In this document: one piece after another, positions 28,092 through 37,559 of the stretch
Layout: the number at the start of each line of letters is the position of its first letter
Numbering within the stretch: position 1 is the stretch's first letter
Assembly: GCA_029938605.1 (NCBI GenBank)
Contig: JAOZUO010000008.1
Location: 17,621 to 81,620 of the forward strand
Source: Deltaproteobacteria bacterium
GTDB lineage: Bacteria; Myxococcota_A; Polyangia; HGW-17; JAJRWW01
Reading direction: 5' to 3'
Length of the DNA stretch: 64,000 nucleotides
Program-made: the position numbers and the translations under genes
Notes under the pieces: generated by a model
What the model saw: only the letters and a program-made list of their open reading frames with translations
What the model was told of the DNA's origin: nothing
The model's database searches: none

Positions 28092-28955
28092 ATGGACCTA
28101 CCGATCGATCCCAAGATCGCCGAACGCATCGACCTCTTGGAGCATGACTGGAACCACTACGGCATCGACGCCTTCGGGATCTCCAAGGAGCACCTGGGCA
28201 ACTTCTATTCGCTGCTGGGCTTGTTATACCGCTACTACTTCCGGGTGACGGTACACGGCATCGAGCACGTACCCGACCGGGGGCGTGCCATGGTGGTGGG
28301 CAACCACTCCGGCGGGCTGCCCGTAGACGGCGGGATGGTTCTGACGTCGCTGTTGCTCGACCACGACCCGCCCCGGCTGGCCCACGGCATGGTGGAGAAA
28401 TTCGCCCAGCAATGGCCCTTCGTATCCACGTGGTTTTCGCGGGTCGGGCAGTTCACGGGTCTACCCGAGCACGCAGTGGCGCTGCTGGAGGACGACCGCG
28501 TGCTCATGGTGTTCCCCGAAGGCGCCCGGGGCACGGGCAAGCTCTACAGGAATCGTTATGAGTTGGTGGGCTTTGGCACGGGCTTCATGCGGCTGGCCCT
28601 GCAGACGGGCTCCCCCATCGTGCCCTTCGCCTTCGTGGGCGGCGAGGAGGCGCTGCCCACCAAATTCCATTTCAAGTCCATCGCCAAGCGAATGGGGTTG
28701 CCTTACATCCCGGTGCCCGCTTACCTGGTGCCCTTTCCCATGCCCATCGCCTGCGACATCTACTACGGCAAACCCCTGGTCTTCGAGGGCACCGGCGCCG
28801 AGGCGGACCGGGTCATCGAGGGCTACGTGGACCGGGTCAAGGCGCGCATCGTAGAGCTCATTGACGAAGGAAGAGTGGCGCGTCGAAGGCGGCTGGACCG
28901 GCTCCTGCCCATGGACACCACCGAGGATGACACCCCCGGGGAGGCGATACCATGA
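28092..28955 (+). CDS. PlsC-like lysophospholipid acyltransferase
   Basis: A 287-residue protein with the acyltransferase signatures [10 protein letters not shown] near 72 (a His followed by Asp at a longer spacing than classic HxxxxD, as in the MGAT-like LPLAT group) and [10 protein letters not shown] near 140. No clear membrane anchor; probably peripheral on the inner membrane face, acylating a glycerolipid or similar alcohol. The start codon is the ATG before [16 protein letters not shown]. The gene overlaps the following epimerase-like gene by four bases (ATGA), so the two should act on the same pathway. Confidence 0.88.
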   Translation: MDLPIDPKIAERIDLLEHDWNHYGIDAFGISKEHLGNFYSLLGLLYRYYFRVTVHGIEHVPDRGRAMVVGNHSGGLPVDGGMVLTSLLLDHDPPRLAHGMVEKFAQQWPFVSTWFSRVGQFTGLPEHAVALLEDDRVLMVFPEGARGTGKLYRNRYELVGFGTGFMRLALQTGSPIVPFAFVGGEEALPTKFHFKSIAKRMGLPYIPVPAYLVPFPMPIACDIYYGKPLVFEGTGAEADRVIEGYVDRVKARIVELIDEGRVARRRRLDRLLPMDTTEDDTPGEAIP

Positions 28956-29869
28956 AGGTCCTGCTTACGGGAATCTCCGGCGCCATGGGACGCCACGTAG
29001 CCCTGGGGCTGTTGGAGCGGGGTCACACGGTCATCGGAATCGACCGCCGCCCCTGGCCCGACGCCCCCAAAGGGGTGGAGGTGTGCCGCGCCGACACCCG
29101 CAAACGTCCAGCCGAGAACGTATTCCGGCAGCAGCGCCCCGACGCGGTGATCCACATGGCCACGGTCACCCACTGGGGTGCCCGCCGGGAAGAGCGCTAC
29201 CGCATCAACCTCGGCGGTACCCGAGCGGTGTTCGACCACTGCCACAAGTACGGCGTGAAGCAGGCCATCTTCGTGGGCCGCCACACGGTCTACGGCGCCG
29301 CGCCAGACGCGCCCCTGTACCACACCGAGGAGGACCCGCCCATGGCGGTGTCCACCTTCCCAGACCTGGCGGATCTGGTGGCGGCGGATCTCTACGCAGG
29401 CTCAGCGCTGTGGCGCTTTCCGGAGATCTCTACCGCGGTGCTGCGCCTCGTCTACACTCTCGGCCCCTCGGCCACCGGGACGCTGATGCACTTCCTCCGG
29501 GGCCCCAACGTGCCCACGGTGATGGGCTTCGACCCGCTGTATCAGTTCATGCACGAGCAGGACGCGGCCCGGGCCATCGTGACGGCTGTGGAGCACCGGC
29601 TCCGGGGCGTTTACAATGTGGCCGGTCCCCAACCAATGCCCTTGTCGCTGCTATGCAAGGTGACGGGGCGCCGCGCCGTGCCCATCCCGGATCTGCTCTA
29701 CAGAACGGCAACGGGCCACTTCGGCCTGGTCCGGCTCCCCGCCGGCGCCATCAACCACGTGAAGTACCCCATCGTGGTCAAGGCCGAAGCCTTTGCCAAA
29801 GCCACCGGCTTCACCCCGGAATTCGACGAGGTCCAGTCCATGGAGTCCTTCCGCTGGGCTGGAAATTGA
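28952..29869 (+). CDS. NAD-dependent epimerase/dehydratase-like SDR, atypical active site
   Basis: The 305-residue protein begins with a Rossmann motif [15 protein letters not shown] (GxxGxxG) and follows the extended short-chain dehydrogenase pattern: a [13 protein letters not shown] segment and [11 protein letters not shown]. Where the catalytic YxxxK is expected, it reads [13 protein letters not shown], so Tyr and Lys are missing. It may therefore bind NAD(P) and a nucleotide-sugar or lipid without normal redox catalysis, as atypical SDRs do. Coupled to the acyltransferase gene; convergent with the histidine kinase gene, whose stop follows immediately. Confidence 0.83.
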   Translation: MKVLLTGISGAMGRHVALGLLERGHTVIGIDRRPWPDAPKGVEVCRADTRKRPAENVFRQQRPDAVIHMATVTHWGARREERYRINLGGTRAVFDHCHKYGVKQAIFVGRHTVYGAAPDAPLYHTEEDPPMAVSTFPDLADLVAADLYAGSALWRFPEISTAVLRLVYTLGPSATGTLMHFLRGPNVPTVMGFDPLYQFMHEQDAARAIVTAVEHRLRGVYNVAGPQPMPLSLLCKVTGRRAVPIPDLLYRTATGHFGLVRLPAGAINHVKYPIVVKAEAFAKATGFTPEFDEVQSMESFRWAGN

Positions 29870-31624
29870 TCACCCATCCAGCGGTAAGATGAACATAAAG
29901 CGAGCCCCCTTGCCGGGCTGACTGTCCACCCAGATGACACCGCCATGTGTGATCACCACGAGCTTGCACAGGGCGAGTCCCAAACCCGTGGAGACCTTCA
30001 CCCGACGCTTGCGAGACTCCACCACGCCGAACTTCTCGAAGATGCGGATCTGCTCCTCGACCGGAATGCCCTCACCGGAGTCGCGCACCTCCACCAGTAC
30101 GCCACGCGCCACATTCGCCAGGTGCACTTCGAGCTCCTCGCGGCTCGCCGACCGCACCGACACCTGCACTGCTCCGCCGCTGGGGGTGAACTTAACGGCG
30201 TTGCCCACCAGATTCTCCACCGTGCGGAGCACCAGGTCGAGGTCCGCCCGTATGGCCGGCAAATCGGGCGCGGTGTGGTAGTCGAGGCTCACCTCCTCCA
30301 CCTCGGCCAGGATGCGATTGTTGGTCACCACCCGGGCGACGACATCCCCCAGGGCGAACTCCGTACGTTGCAGGGACAGCTCGCCGGACTCGAGCTTTTG
30401 GAGGTCGAGCAAGCTGCCCACCAGCCGCAGCACCTCATCTCCGGCCACCCCGGCATTGCGCAGGTAGCGCTGGCACCGGGCGTCCTGCTGCACTGCCTCT
30501 ACGCGATCGAGCACCTTCAGGGCGGTGAGCACCACCATGAGCGGATTTCGCACGTCGTGTACGATCATGGAAGACAGGTCTTTGCGCAGGTCGGAGATGC
30601 GCATGAGGGCCACGGCGTTGGCCAGGGCATGGGCGATGGGGCCCGCGAGAGCCTCGAGCGCCTGCGCGTCTTCGGGGTCGAAGCGACCGCTTTCGGTGGA
30701 AACCAGGTGTAAAACCCCCACCACCTTTCCGCCGCTCAACAACGGAACGGCGATCTCGGATTGGCTGGAGTCGCTGAAGCCCCCCTCCCGGCTGGGCTCC
30801 ACCTCGGCGTCGAACACCAGGGTGCACTCGCTGGCCAAGGCACGCCCCACCAGCCGGTGGTCTAAAGACCAGGTCGTGGGCGGTGCCGAATCAAACCCCG
30901 GCTCCATGGCGCAGCCCATGAGCTCCAACGCCACCCCCGCAGCATCTAGCACAGTCACTCCAACGAACTGCACCCCGTACTCTTCCCGCAATCGGATGGA
31001 CACCCGACGGGCCAGATCTTCCACGTCTGTGGCCCCCACCGCGATGCGGCTCACAGCGGCCGACAGTGCGAGCTGGCGGTTCTGGTCCTCCAGCCGTTCG
31101 ATGACCCGGGCGTTCTCCAGGGCCACGCCGATGAGGGGCGCCAAGAGCTCGAGCTGCCCCACGGTCCGCTCATCAAAAGCCGCCTCCGTGGTGGCCTGGA
31201 CGTCCAGCACACCCAGAACCTGGTCGCGATTCACGATGGGGACAACCACCTCGGACCGCGTGTCGGGCAAAAAATCCACGGAGTAGTAGTCGGACTCCAG
31301 GGAAACATCGTCCACCCGCACCGTAGCAAGCTGCTTCACGGCGCGTCCCACCAAACCCTCGCCCACGGGCAGGGTCATGGCTTCTGCCCCCATGGCCGCG
31401 AACAGTCCCCTGTTGTCTATATCGCCCCCGTGGGCCGACCGGAACACCAGCCTCCCCTCCTCCAACAAGGCGATGGACACATAGTATATGCCGAGCTGAT
31501 CGCTCACCGCACGCACGATGGCCCACAGCAAATCCTTGAGATCTTGCGTACGGAGGATCTCCTGAGCGACGGCCTGCAGGAGCTGGAAATCCGACTCTGG
31601 AGAAGATGCTTGGGACGCTGCCAT
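29870..31624 (-). CDS. Orphan sensor histidine kinase with two GAF domains
   Basis: The start at 31624 has AAGGA eight bases upstream and gives 584 residues. Two GAF domains occupy about 20-175 and 190-335. The H-box is SSMIVHDVRNPL with His356. The ATPase domain has NLVGNAVKFTP (N box), VRDSGEGIP (G1) and STGLGLALCKLVV (G2), all intact. No membrane segment, so it senses a cytoplasmic ligand or a redox signal. No response regulator gene is adjacent, as is common for Myxococcota kinases. The upstream YbjN-like gene is on the same strand 85 bp away. Confidence 0.93.
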   Translation of the reverse strand: MAASQASSPESDFQLLQAVAQEILRTQDLKDLLWAIVRAVSDQLGIYYVSIALLEEGRLVFRSAHGGDIDNRGLFAAMGAEAMTLPVGEGLVGRAVKQLATVRVDDVSLESDYYSVDFLPDTRSEVVVPIVNRDQVLGVLDVQATTEAAFDERTVGQLELLAPLIGVALENARVIERLEDQNRQLALSAAVSRIAVGATDVEDLARRVSIRLREEYGVQFVGVTVLDAAGVALELMGCAMEPGFDSAPPTTWSLDHRLVGRALASECTLVFDAEVEPSREGGFSDSSQSEIAVPLLSGGKVVGVLHLVSTESGRFDPEDAQALEALAGPIAHALANAVALMRISDLRKDLSSMIVHDVRNPLMVVLTALKVLDRVEAVQQDARCQRYLRNAGVAGDEVLRLVGSLLDLQKLESGELSLQRTEFALGDVVARVVTNNRILAEVEEVSLDYHTAPDLPAIRADLDLVLRTVENLVGNAVKFTPSGGAVQVSVRSASREELEVHLANVARGVLVEVRDSGEGIPVEEQIRIFEKFGVVESRKRRVKVSTGLGLALCKLVVITHGGVIWVDSQPGKGARFMFILPLDG

Positions 31625-31709
31625 CACGGGGTCCTTGAAGAAACCGAAACGCCGCCCGGTTGCGGGCCATGGGCCCGGGCCCAAAAGGCTCGGTGGACCC
31701 GAACGTCCA

Positions 31710-32099
31710 TCACCAGATGTCCGATCCGGTGAGCTCCTCCTCTAGTTTATCTGCCACTTTCACCAGCACATGCATGGGCACCACGAGCTCATCGGGGTCC
31801 AGGGTCGACAGAAGCGCGGTGTGGCGCATGACATAGAACTCGTCTCGATCCAGAGCGAGGTAGCCCACTACAGACTTGCCGTTGAGCTCCAGAGCGCGTT
31901 TGGGCTCCAGGAGCTCCTTCCGGCAGATCCGCGCCTCGAAGAGCACCCACTGGCGATCCATGGCCTCGAAGAGCGTGATGGTGATGGAGTGGCGACGATT
32001 ATCATCGAAGCCGAACAGCAGGGCCACGTGATCCTCGTCCTCCTCCAGCAGCCGGTAACGGGAGCGCATGTACTGTCTAATTTCTACCCAACTCGCCAC
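31710..32099 (-). CDS. YbjN/secretion-chaperone-like small protein
   Basis: A GTG start at 32099 is supported by a very strong ribosome site (AGGAGGAGG) just upstream. The 129-residue acidic protein has the alternating helix-strand pattern of the CesT/YbjN type I secretion chaperone fold: ASWVEIRQYMRSRYRLLEED, then strands HVALLFGF, SITITLFE, WVLFEARI, VVGYLAL, FYVMRHTALLS. No catalytic motif. Proteins of this fold bind unfolded or partner proteins. The fold call is by pattern only. Confidence 0.65.
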   Translation of the reverse strand: MASWVEIRQYMRSRYRLLEEDEDHVALLFGFDDNRRHSITITLFEAMDRQWVLFEARICRKELLEPKRALELNGKSVVGYLALDRDEFYVMRHTALLSTLDPDELVVPMHVLVKVADKLEEELTGSDIW

Positions 32100-32205
32100 G
32101 CTGCCTCCTCCTGGAGTTATGGACGCCTCACCTCGTCACACGGATCGAGACGCGTATCCATCGTGCCACATCATACAAAATGGGCCGCCAAACGCCAAGG
32201 ATGAT

Positions 32206-33603
32206 TCAGGGAAGATCCTGGATTGCCAAACCCATGCGGTGCCAACGGATCCCCTCCAGGGGATCCGAGGACCACAGGACCGTGGTGGGCCGTCCCCGGA
32301 TGCGCCGGGTGGAGACCGGGCCCCAGTGGCGGCTATCGCGCACCACGCCGCGGTTGTCAGACAGCAGGTAGACCTTGCCGCTGCCCACCGTACCGCGCTT
32401 GTACGTCGACCCGCGGTGGGACCCCTGGGTGACGGGGTAGGACACCACGTAGGACCGCCCATCCTGGTGCTCCAGGAAGGCCCGGCAGCGGGCGTAGTTG
32501 GCCTGCTTTTTCCGAAGCTTCGTCTCCTTGGCGAAGACACACGGCCCGAGCCAGGGAAGCCACAGGACGGGCGTGACCACACCGCCGGCCCCGCTCACCA
32601 TGGGTTGCCGGATGGCGAGGGGGCCTGCCGGCGGACCAAAGTCCACGCGATCCCCGGCCACGGCGAACACCCGCCGGATCACCAACCGTCCCGAGCCGTC
32701 AGGATCCAGCACCGCCACCCGGTCTCCCCGGCGCATGGGGGGACCACCGATGCGCACACCGACAAGGGGCACCTGCAGGCCCCAGGCGAGACGATCCACC
32801 ACCACCTGATCCCCGGGTTCCAGGATCGGGTTCATGCCCGGTTGGCGAACCGTGGCCGTACCCGTTGAAAAGATCCACACCAGCACCAGCAGGCCCATGC
32901 AGCTCAGGTACACCGAGCGCACCAACTTCCGATGACTGAGCACCCGACGCTGGTTCCTGCGCCGGGTCTGATAGGCGTCCAGGGCCGCCTCGCCCACCAT
33001 GACAATTTTGATGGGCAGCCCCAACCACAGGGCCGGGTGGCCGAGATGTACCCAGCCCGCGGCCACTGCCACCAGGGTCACCACCGAGGGGGCGGTGAAG
33101 GCCCCGGAGACAAAGGCCATGAGATACACGGTAGCCGAGCCGGTGATGGCGGCCGCCAAAAGCAGCACCAGGGGCAACACCACCGAAAGCACCGCCCGGA
33201 CCAGGCGACCGTTGTAGATCTGCCCCAGACCGGAGAAGGCCAGGGCGAGGAGTGCCGCCACCAAGGGGCTGGGCCTCTCTTCGTAGGCATCGGCGGTGGG
33301 ACGCTTGCTGTAGTCGGTGTCGGGCTCCATGTCCTGCCATCGCTTGGGATCGGCGCGGTCGGAACCCGACGACGAGGCGGCCCGCTTCCGGAAACCACTG
33401 GGACGCCGGGTGCGTCGCCCTACGTAGTTCTTGCGGGAGGGGGAAGCGGAGGGGGAGTGGGAGGGGCTGGGGCTCGGAGGCCGGCGGTCGTCCGGCTCCG
33501 CGCTCTGCGAGCGGTCGTCCGGCTCCGCGCTCTGCGAGCGGTCGGGCTCCCGCTCACGCTCAGGAGGTCTACGTCGGCCAGTGATGTCGTCGTCGTCAGG
33601 CAT
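32206..33603 (-). CDS. Signal peptidase I homologue without catalytic Ser/Lys
   Basis: A 465-residue protein: a disordered charged N-terminus (1-100), several membrane helices around 115-250 that include a TM2-like SGLGQIYNGR motif, then an S26 fold. The block expected to be SMxPTL reads QPGMNPILEPGD, with Gly256 in place of the nucleophile Ser. The general-base block expected to be VKR reads LVIRRVFAVAGD, with Arg310 for Lys. The structural motif LSDNRGVVRDSRHWGPV is intact. It should not cleave signal peptides, but may bind precursors or serve as a scaffold. A true leader peptidase is expected elsewhere. On the minus strand, 107 bp upstream of the YbjN-like gene. Confidence 0.85.
   Translation of the reverse strand: MPDDDDITGRRRPPEREREPDRSQSAEPDDRSQSAEPDDRRPPSPSPSHSPSASPSRKNYVGRRTRRPSGFRKRAASSSGSDRADPKRWQDMEPDTDYSKRPTADAYEERPSPLVAALLALAFSGLGQIYNGRLVRAVLSVVLPLVLLLAAAITGSATVYLMAFVSGAFTAPSVVTLVAVAAGWVHLGHPALWLGLPIKIVMVGEAALDAYQTRRRNQRRVLSHRKLVRSVYLSCMGLLVLVWIFSTGTATVRQPGMNPILEPGDQVVVDRLAWGLQVPLVGVRIGGPPMRRGDRVAVLDPDGSGRLVIRRVFAVAGDRVDFGPPAGPLAIRQPMVSGAGGVVTPVLWLPWLGPCVFAKETKLRKKQANYARCRAFLEHQDGRSYVVSYPVTQGSHRGSTYKRGTVGSGKVYLLSDNRGVVRDSRHWGPVSTRRIRGRPTTVLWSSDPLEGIRWHRMGLAIQDLP
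33484..33537. repeat. Two tandem 27-bp coding repeats
   Basis: GCGGTCGTCCGGCTCCGCGC plus seven bases occurs twice, exactly in tandem, inside the signal-peptidase-like gene. It codes for two copies of RSQSAEPDD in the disordered N-terminus; recent slippage or duplication is likely. Confidence 0.85.
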
Positions 33604-33754
33604 TAGACAGCCACCCGGGTATACATCCGATTCCCCCTGTCGGCCAAGGCTGACGCAAGGATACCAGCGGATCTCAAGCCGATAGTAAAGAACGTCCCTT
33701 GAATGCGCCTGGGGTAAACAGCCCCCCCCATACCCGTCAAACCAGCAAACTCAG

Positions 33755-33789
33755 TGCTCAAAACTTGCTATTTCGGAAAGTTTTGAGCA
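33755..33789. promoter_or_regulatory. Perfect inverted repeat, candidate AbiEi operator
   Basis: TGCTCAAAACTT (33755-33766) and AAGTTTTGAGCA (33778-33789) are perfect 12-base arms separated by 11 bases. The right arm ends on the A of the abiEi ATG. AbiEi antitoxins are known to repress their own operons by binding inverted repeats near the start, so this is most likely the operator. The arms could also form an RNA hairpin that hides the ribosome site. Confidence 0.8.
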
Positions 33790-34448
33790 TGATTACCCCA
33801 GTGCTTTCTTCCACTGAAACCTTAATTGAGGCCGGATACAGTGGGCGGGTTTTCACTGCGGCAGACCTCGGCCGGGTGTTCGCCGGAACGGCGAGCGCCC
33901 GCTACGCGCTGGTGAACAAGGCCCTGGTAAAGGGCGAGCTGGTTCGTTTGAAGCGTGGGGTCTACTGCATGGCGGAGAAGTTCCGTCCGCACGCGCTCAG
34001 TACGTTCTATGTAGCGAGCCGAGTGCATCCGATGAGCTACGTCTCCTTCGAAAGTGCACTGGCATTCCATCGCTGGATTCCCGAGCGAGTTCACGGTGTA
34101 CGATCAGCGGCCTGCCGGGGACGAGCGGTGGCTTTCGATACCCCCTGGGGCGTTTTGCAGTTGGACCGCGTGGCAGTTCGACCGTACACCTGTTGGCGGG
34201 CGATCGGCCGCTACGAAACGGAGGGGCAACCCTTCCTCGTCGCCGATCCACTCCGTGCCTTGGCAGACCTGGTCTACATCGAAAAGACGCCCTGGGCCGG
34301 CCTCGACTATCTGATCGACGGACTCCGTATCGACCCGGCGGAGCTCGAGGGCCTGACCGGGGAGCATTTCGATTCGGTTCAGGACACCCATCGCTCACGC
34401 GCCGTGCGTGACTTCCTAGTCACCTTCAGAGCCGAGCTGGAACCATGA
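33789..34448 (+). CDS. abiEi: Type IV toxin-antitoxin antitoxin/transcriptional repressor AbiEi
   Basis: The ATG at 33789 gives 219 residues: an N-terminal winged-helix region (FTAADLGRVFAGTASARYALVNKALVKGELVRLKRGVYCM) typical of AbiEi, followed by the C-terminal antitoxin domain with SYVSFESAL and FLVADPLRALADLVY. It should repress its own operon and neutralise AbiEii without direct binding. Overlaps abiEii by four bases (ATGA). A palindrome covers its start codon. Phage-defence genes of this type are usually acquired horizontally; base composition does not stand out by eye. Confidence 0.9.
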   Translation: MITPVLSSTETLIEAGYSGRVFTAADLGRVFAGTASARYALVNKALVKGELVRLKRGVYCMAEKFRPHALSTFYVASRVHPMSYVSFESALAFHRWIPERVHGVRSAACRGRAVAFDTPWGVLQLDRVAVRPYTCWRAIGRYETEGQPFLVADPLRALADLVYIEKTPWAGLDYLIDGLRIDPAELEGLTGEHFDSVQDTHRSRAVRDFLVTFRAELEP

Positions 34449-35356
34449 ACAAGCCTTCCAACATTCTACGCGCTCGTCTCAACTCCTTTGCCGCCGAGAC
34501 ATCAGAGGAACAGGAGGAGGCGTTACGCGAGATTCTACAAGAGATCGCCCTATACGCTCTTTCCGAGCGAGGCTTCTTCGATGTCGCGGCTTTCCACGGC
34601 GGAACGTCCCTTCGCATCGCTTATGGTCTGCCGCGATTCTCCGAGGATCTCGACTTCGCTCTCCGCAGCACCGATGAGTCCTTTCTCTGGGCTCCCTGGG
34701 GTAAGGCGCTTCGGGAGATCTTCGCGGAGTTCGGCATCGCCGCTGAGATCATCGATCGTGGAACACAGGACCGGACAGTGAAAACGCGGACGGTGCAGGC
34801 CATGTGGCTCAAGGACCGATCTCTCGGCAAGCTGCTCGACCTACAGTTTGCCCGCGACGCGCGCCGAAAGCTCCGAGTAAAGCTGGAGATTGATACGAAT
34901 CCGCCCTCCGGGCCTACCCTCGAGCGTCACTTCCTGGGCTTTCCGGTAGACCATCCGGTGGAAGTTTGGGACCTGCCGAGCAACCTCGCCGGTAAGCTTC
35001 ATGCGCTACTCTGCCGCCCCTACATGAAGGGGCGTGATTGGTTCGATCTGACCTGGTACGTCCAGCGCAAGGTGGCTCCCAATCTGAAGCTGCTGGAAAA
35101 CGCGCTGGTGCAGCAGGGGCCGTGGTCGGGCCGGGGAGACCAGGGAATCGAGGTCACGCCCACCTGGCTCATGCAGGCACTGCACGACGCTATCGACGCG
35201 CTGGACTCAGACGCATGGCAGGCCGCAGCGCACGATGTCGCTCCCTTCCTGGATACGCTGCATCGCCGAGCGCTACGTCACTGGGGCCCCGAGCTGTTTC
35301 ACTCAACCGTAGCCACCCTGGGTGAGACCCTTGGGCCCGGCACCTCGTCCATCTGA
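34445..35356 (+). CDS. abiEii: AbiEii/AbiGii nucleotidyltransferase toxin
   Basis: A 303-residue protein with the nucleotidyltransferase motifs of AbiEii toxins: FHGGTSLRIAYG (motif I) and FSEDLDFAL (motif II acidic pair), a DLQFARDARRKLRVKLEID segment, and the C-terminal GKLHALLCRPYMKGRDWFDLTWYV. The family blocks growth by modifying RNA (tRNA in studied members) and aborts phage infection. All recognisable catalytic residues are present, so the module appears intact. Confidence 0.92.
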   Translation: MNKPSNILRARLNSFAAETSEEQEEALREILQEIALYALSERGFFDVAAFHGGTSLRIAYGLPRFSEDLDFALRSTDESFLWAPWGKALREIFAEFGIAAEIIDRGTQDRTVKTRTVQAMWLKDRSLGKLLDLQFARDARRKLRVKLEIDTNPPSGPTLERHFLGFPVDHPVEVWDLPSNLAGKLHALLCRPYMKGRDWFDLTWYVQRKVAPNLKLLENALVQQGPWSGRGDQGIEVTPTWLMQALHDAIDALDSDAWQAAAHDVAPFLDTLHRRALRHWGPELFHSTVATLGETLGPGTSSI

Positions 35357-35432
35357 AAAAGCCTCTGTGTCAGCGACGACAGCAAGGTACCTCTCTACAC
35401 TGCCCTGAGAAAGTACACTCCGTCCCCTTGAG

Positions 35433-37559
35433 CTACTCGAAGAGCCCCTCGAGGACTTGACGTTTGATGCGTCGGTACCGGTGCGGGAGCGCGGTTTCGA
35501 TGATGATGATTTCGATCCGTTCGTTGGATTTTCGGCAGCGGCGTCGAGCGCGAGAGGATCGTTTTTGATGGCAGGTGCTATTCCTCGGCCGGCTGTCGCC
35601 AAAGCCCATGGCGATCATCCGCTGTTGGCTCACGCCGGCCATTTTGAGGGCCTCACCGATCCTTTGTGCCCGCGCCAGCGAGGCCATGAGAGCCCGATCC
35701 TTTCGGCGGCTCTGCGCCGTGTGGGCTTCAATGCGGACCTTGGTGATCCATGGGATCCGAAGCAGCGTCTTGGCCAGCAGGTTCACAACGTGGCGCGATT
35801 TGCGGTGTATCTTCCCTGAGCTACGGAATCGCAGTTTCGAAAGGATCTGGATCCGTGTGCGCGTCACCTTGAGCAGCGGCGCGCCACTGTCGGGACAACC
35901 GTCGGTGTCCTGGAAGCCGTTGATGGTCTCGGGTCTGCTCGGGCAGGCATCCGAGCCCCGGCACAACTGCTTGAATAGTGCGACACGCCCCTGAATGGAC
36001 GGCCCGGCGTCGCAGACACCGTCGAAATCGTTGTCCGGATCAGGACAGCCGTCGTCGTCTTCAAAGCCATCCTTGTCCTCGGCCGCGCGGGGGCAGACGT
36101 CCTTCGAGCGGCAGATTTTCCGGTATCGGCCCAGGTGCTTCTGGATCACCGGATGGGGGTCACAGAGCCCGTCCTTGTCGTTGTCCGGGTCGGGCTTGCC
36201 GTCGTGATCTTCAAAGCCGTCGTGGTCTTCGGGGTCGAGCGGCGCCAGATCCCGCCCGGTGCAAATTTTCCGGTATCGGCCCAGGTGCTTCTGGATCACC
36301 GGATGGGGGTCACAGATCTTGTCATTGTCATTGTCCGGATCGGGCTTGCCGTCTTGGTCCTGGAACCCGTCTACGTCCTCTGCGGCCAGCGGTGCTTCGT
36401 CGCGACCTGTGCAGGTCTTCAGGAAACGAGCGAGATGCTTTTGCACATAGGGGTTGGGGTCACAGACGCCGTCTTTGTCGTTGTCCGGGTCGGGACAGCC
36501 ATCGGCGTCCCGGTAGCCGTCCTTGTCCTCCGGACTGTCGGGGCAGCTGTCCTGGTGATCCGGGATGCCGTCTTGGTCGCGATCCGATCCTTCCGTGCGC
36601 TGGATCAGCTGGGTGACCCGTCGTCGGGCCGTTCGCGTGGACTCGAAGGTGACGCCCATGAACACCCGGACGTCCGGCGCTCCAAAACCGGTGGTGAGCC
36701 CCACGCCCACGCCGCCCGAGACCGTGATCCCGAGCCCAAGGCGATAGCGTGCACCCAACAGCACCTCCAGCGGAACCTCCTCGGCGTCGATGCCGGGGTC
36801 CGGATCCGCAGCAGCGTCCCTCAAGCCCACCGCACCGATGACTTCACCGAGCACCGCCAGTCGCCCCCAGACGGGGACCTGGGCTCCCACCCCCCAAACC
36901 AGCTCGTCATCCACCCGAAGGTTCAACATCTCAACGGACTTTCGCAGCCGGTACCCGAGATTCAGCGCGAGGACCGTGCCCTGTCTGAACCGGTAATCCA
37001 GCGCGATTCGAGGCGAGAAGGTCGCCGAGGCCTCGCTCACATTGGCGAGGCCGCGACCGGTGGGGAGCGTGAACTGCGCGAGCAGCGCCAGCCCGAAGCC
37101 GCGCTTCCGATTGAGCCAGAACCGGACCTTGGGGACGATTCGAAGGTCACCGAGCGCGGTGGCACTCAGCGCGGACACGCCGTCGCCGATGACGGCCGTG
37201 GGGGGGCTGCCGCGCTGATAGAGCGCCACGGGCAAATGCATCCCCAATTCAAAGAACCACCAGATCCCCACCGCTGCAGTCAGGTCCATCAGGAGCTGGT
37301 GGCCCACGAGGCGATACACCGTGTCCCCCTGGACCTTCACCACCAGCGGGTCGTTCACATAGCTGAAGGTTGCGCCCAACGCCCACTGTAGGTTCGGAAG
37401 CGTGGCGGAGGTTTCGACTGCGAGGATGCCATTGGGGCTCACGCTCGGCTCAAACCCCAGGGCGTTGACCCGACGGCTGGAGGACTGCGCCCGAGCCTCG
37501 GGCGAAGCATACAGCAGACACCCCAGAATCAGGGCGCCGAACAATAAATACCGTCTCAC
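35433..37559 (-). CDS. OmpA-family outer-membrane protein with thrombospondin type 3 repeats
   Basis: The GTG at 37559 overlaps the stop of the upstream gene (GTGA) and gives VRRYLLFGALILGCLLYASPEARA, a clean signal peptide. The 708-residue protein has an N-terminal porin-like barrel (about 30-320). Five or so Asp-rich calcium-binding TSP3 units follow (DQDGIPDHQDSCPD; DHDGFEDHDGKPDPDNDKDG, around 330-570). The C-terminal OmpA-like peptidoglycan domain ends near 690 (FRSSGKIHRKSR...VRIEAHTAQSRRKDRALMASLARAQRI). The repeats GRYRKICTGRD are nearly identical and indicate recent internal duplication. It probably tethers outer membrane to cell wall. Confidence 0.9.
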   Translation of the reverse strand: MRRYLLFGALILGCLLYASPEARAQSSSRRVNALGFEPSVSPNGILAVETSATLPNLQWALGATFSYVNDPLVVKVQGDTVYRLVGHQLLMDLTAAVGIWWFFELGMHLPVALYQRGSPPTAVIGDGVSALSATALGDLRIVPKVRFWLNRKRGFGLALLAQFTLPTGRGLANVSEASATFSPRIALDYRFRQGTVLALNLGYRLRKSVEMLNLRVDDELVWGVGAQVPVWGRLAVLGEVIGAVGLRDAAADPDPGIDAEEVPLEVLLGARYRLGLGITVSGGVGVGLTTGFGAPDVRVFMGVTFESTRTARRRVTQLIQRTEGSDRDQDGIPDHQDSCPDSPEDKDGYRDADGCPDPDNDKDGVCDPNPYVQKHLARFLKTCTGRDEAPLAAEDVDGFQDQDGKPDPDNDNDKICDPHPVIQKHLGRYRKICTGRDLAPLDPEDHDGFEDHDGKPDPDNDKDGLCDPHPVIQKHLGRYRKICRSKDVCPRAAEDKDGFEDDDGCPDPDNDFDGVCDAGPSIQGRVALFKQLCRGSDACPSRPETINGFQDTDGCPDSGAPLLKVTRTRIQILSKLRFRSSGKIHRKSRHVVNLLAKTLLRIPWITKVRIEAHTAQSRRKDRALMASLARAQRIGEALKMAGVSQQRMIAMGFGDSRPRNSTCHQKRSSRARRRCRKSNERIEIIIIETALPHRYRRIKRQVLEGLFE

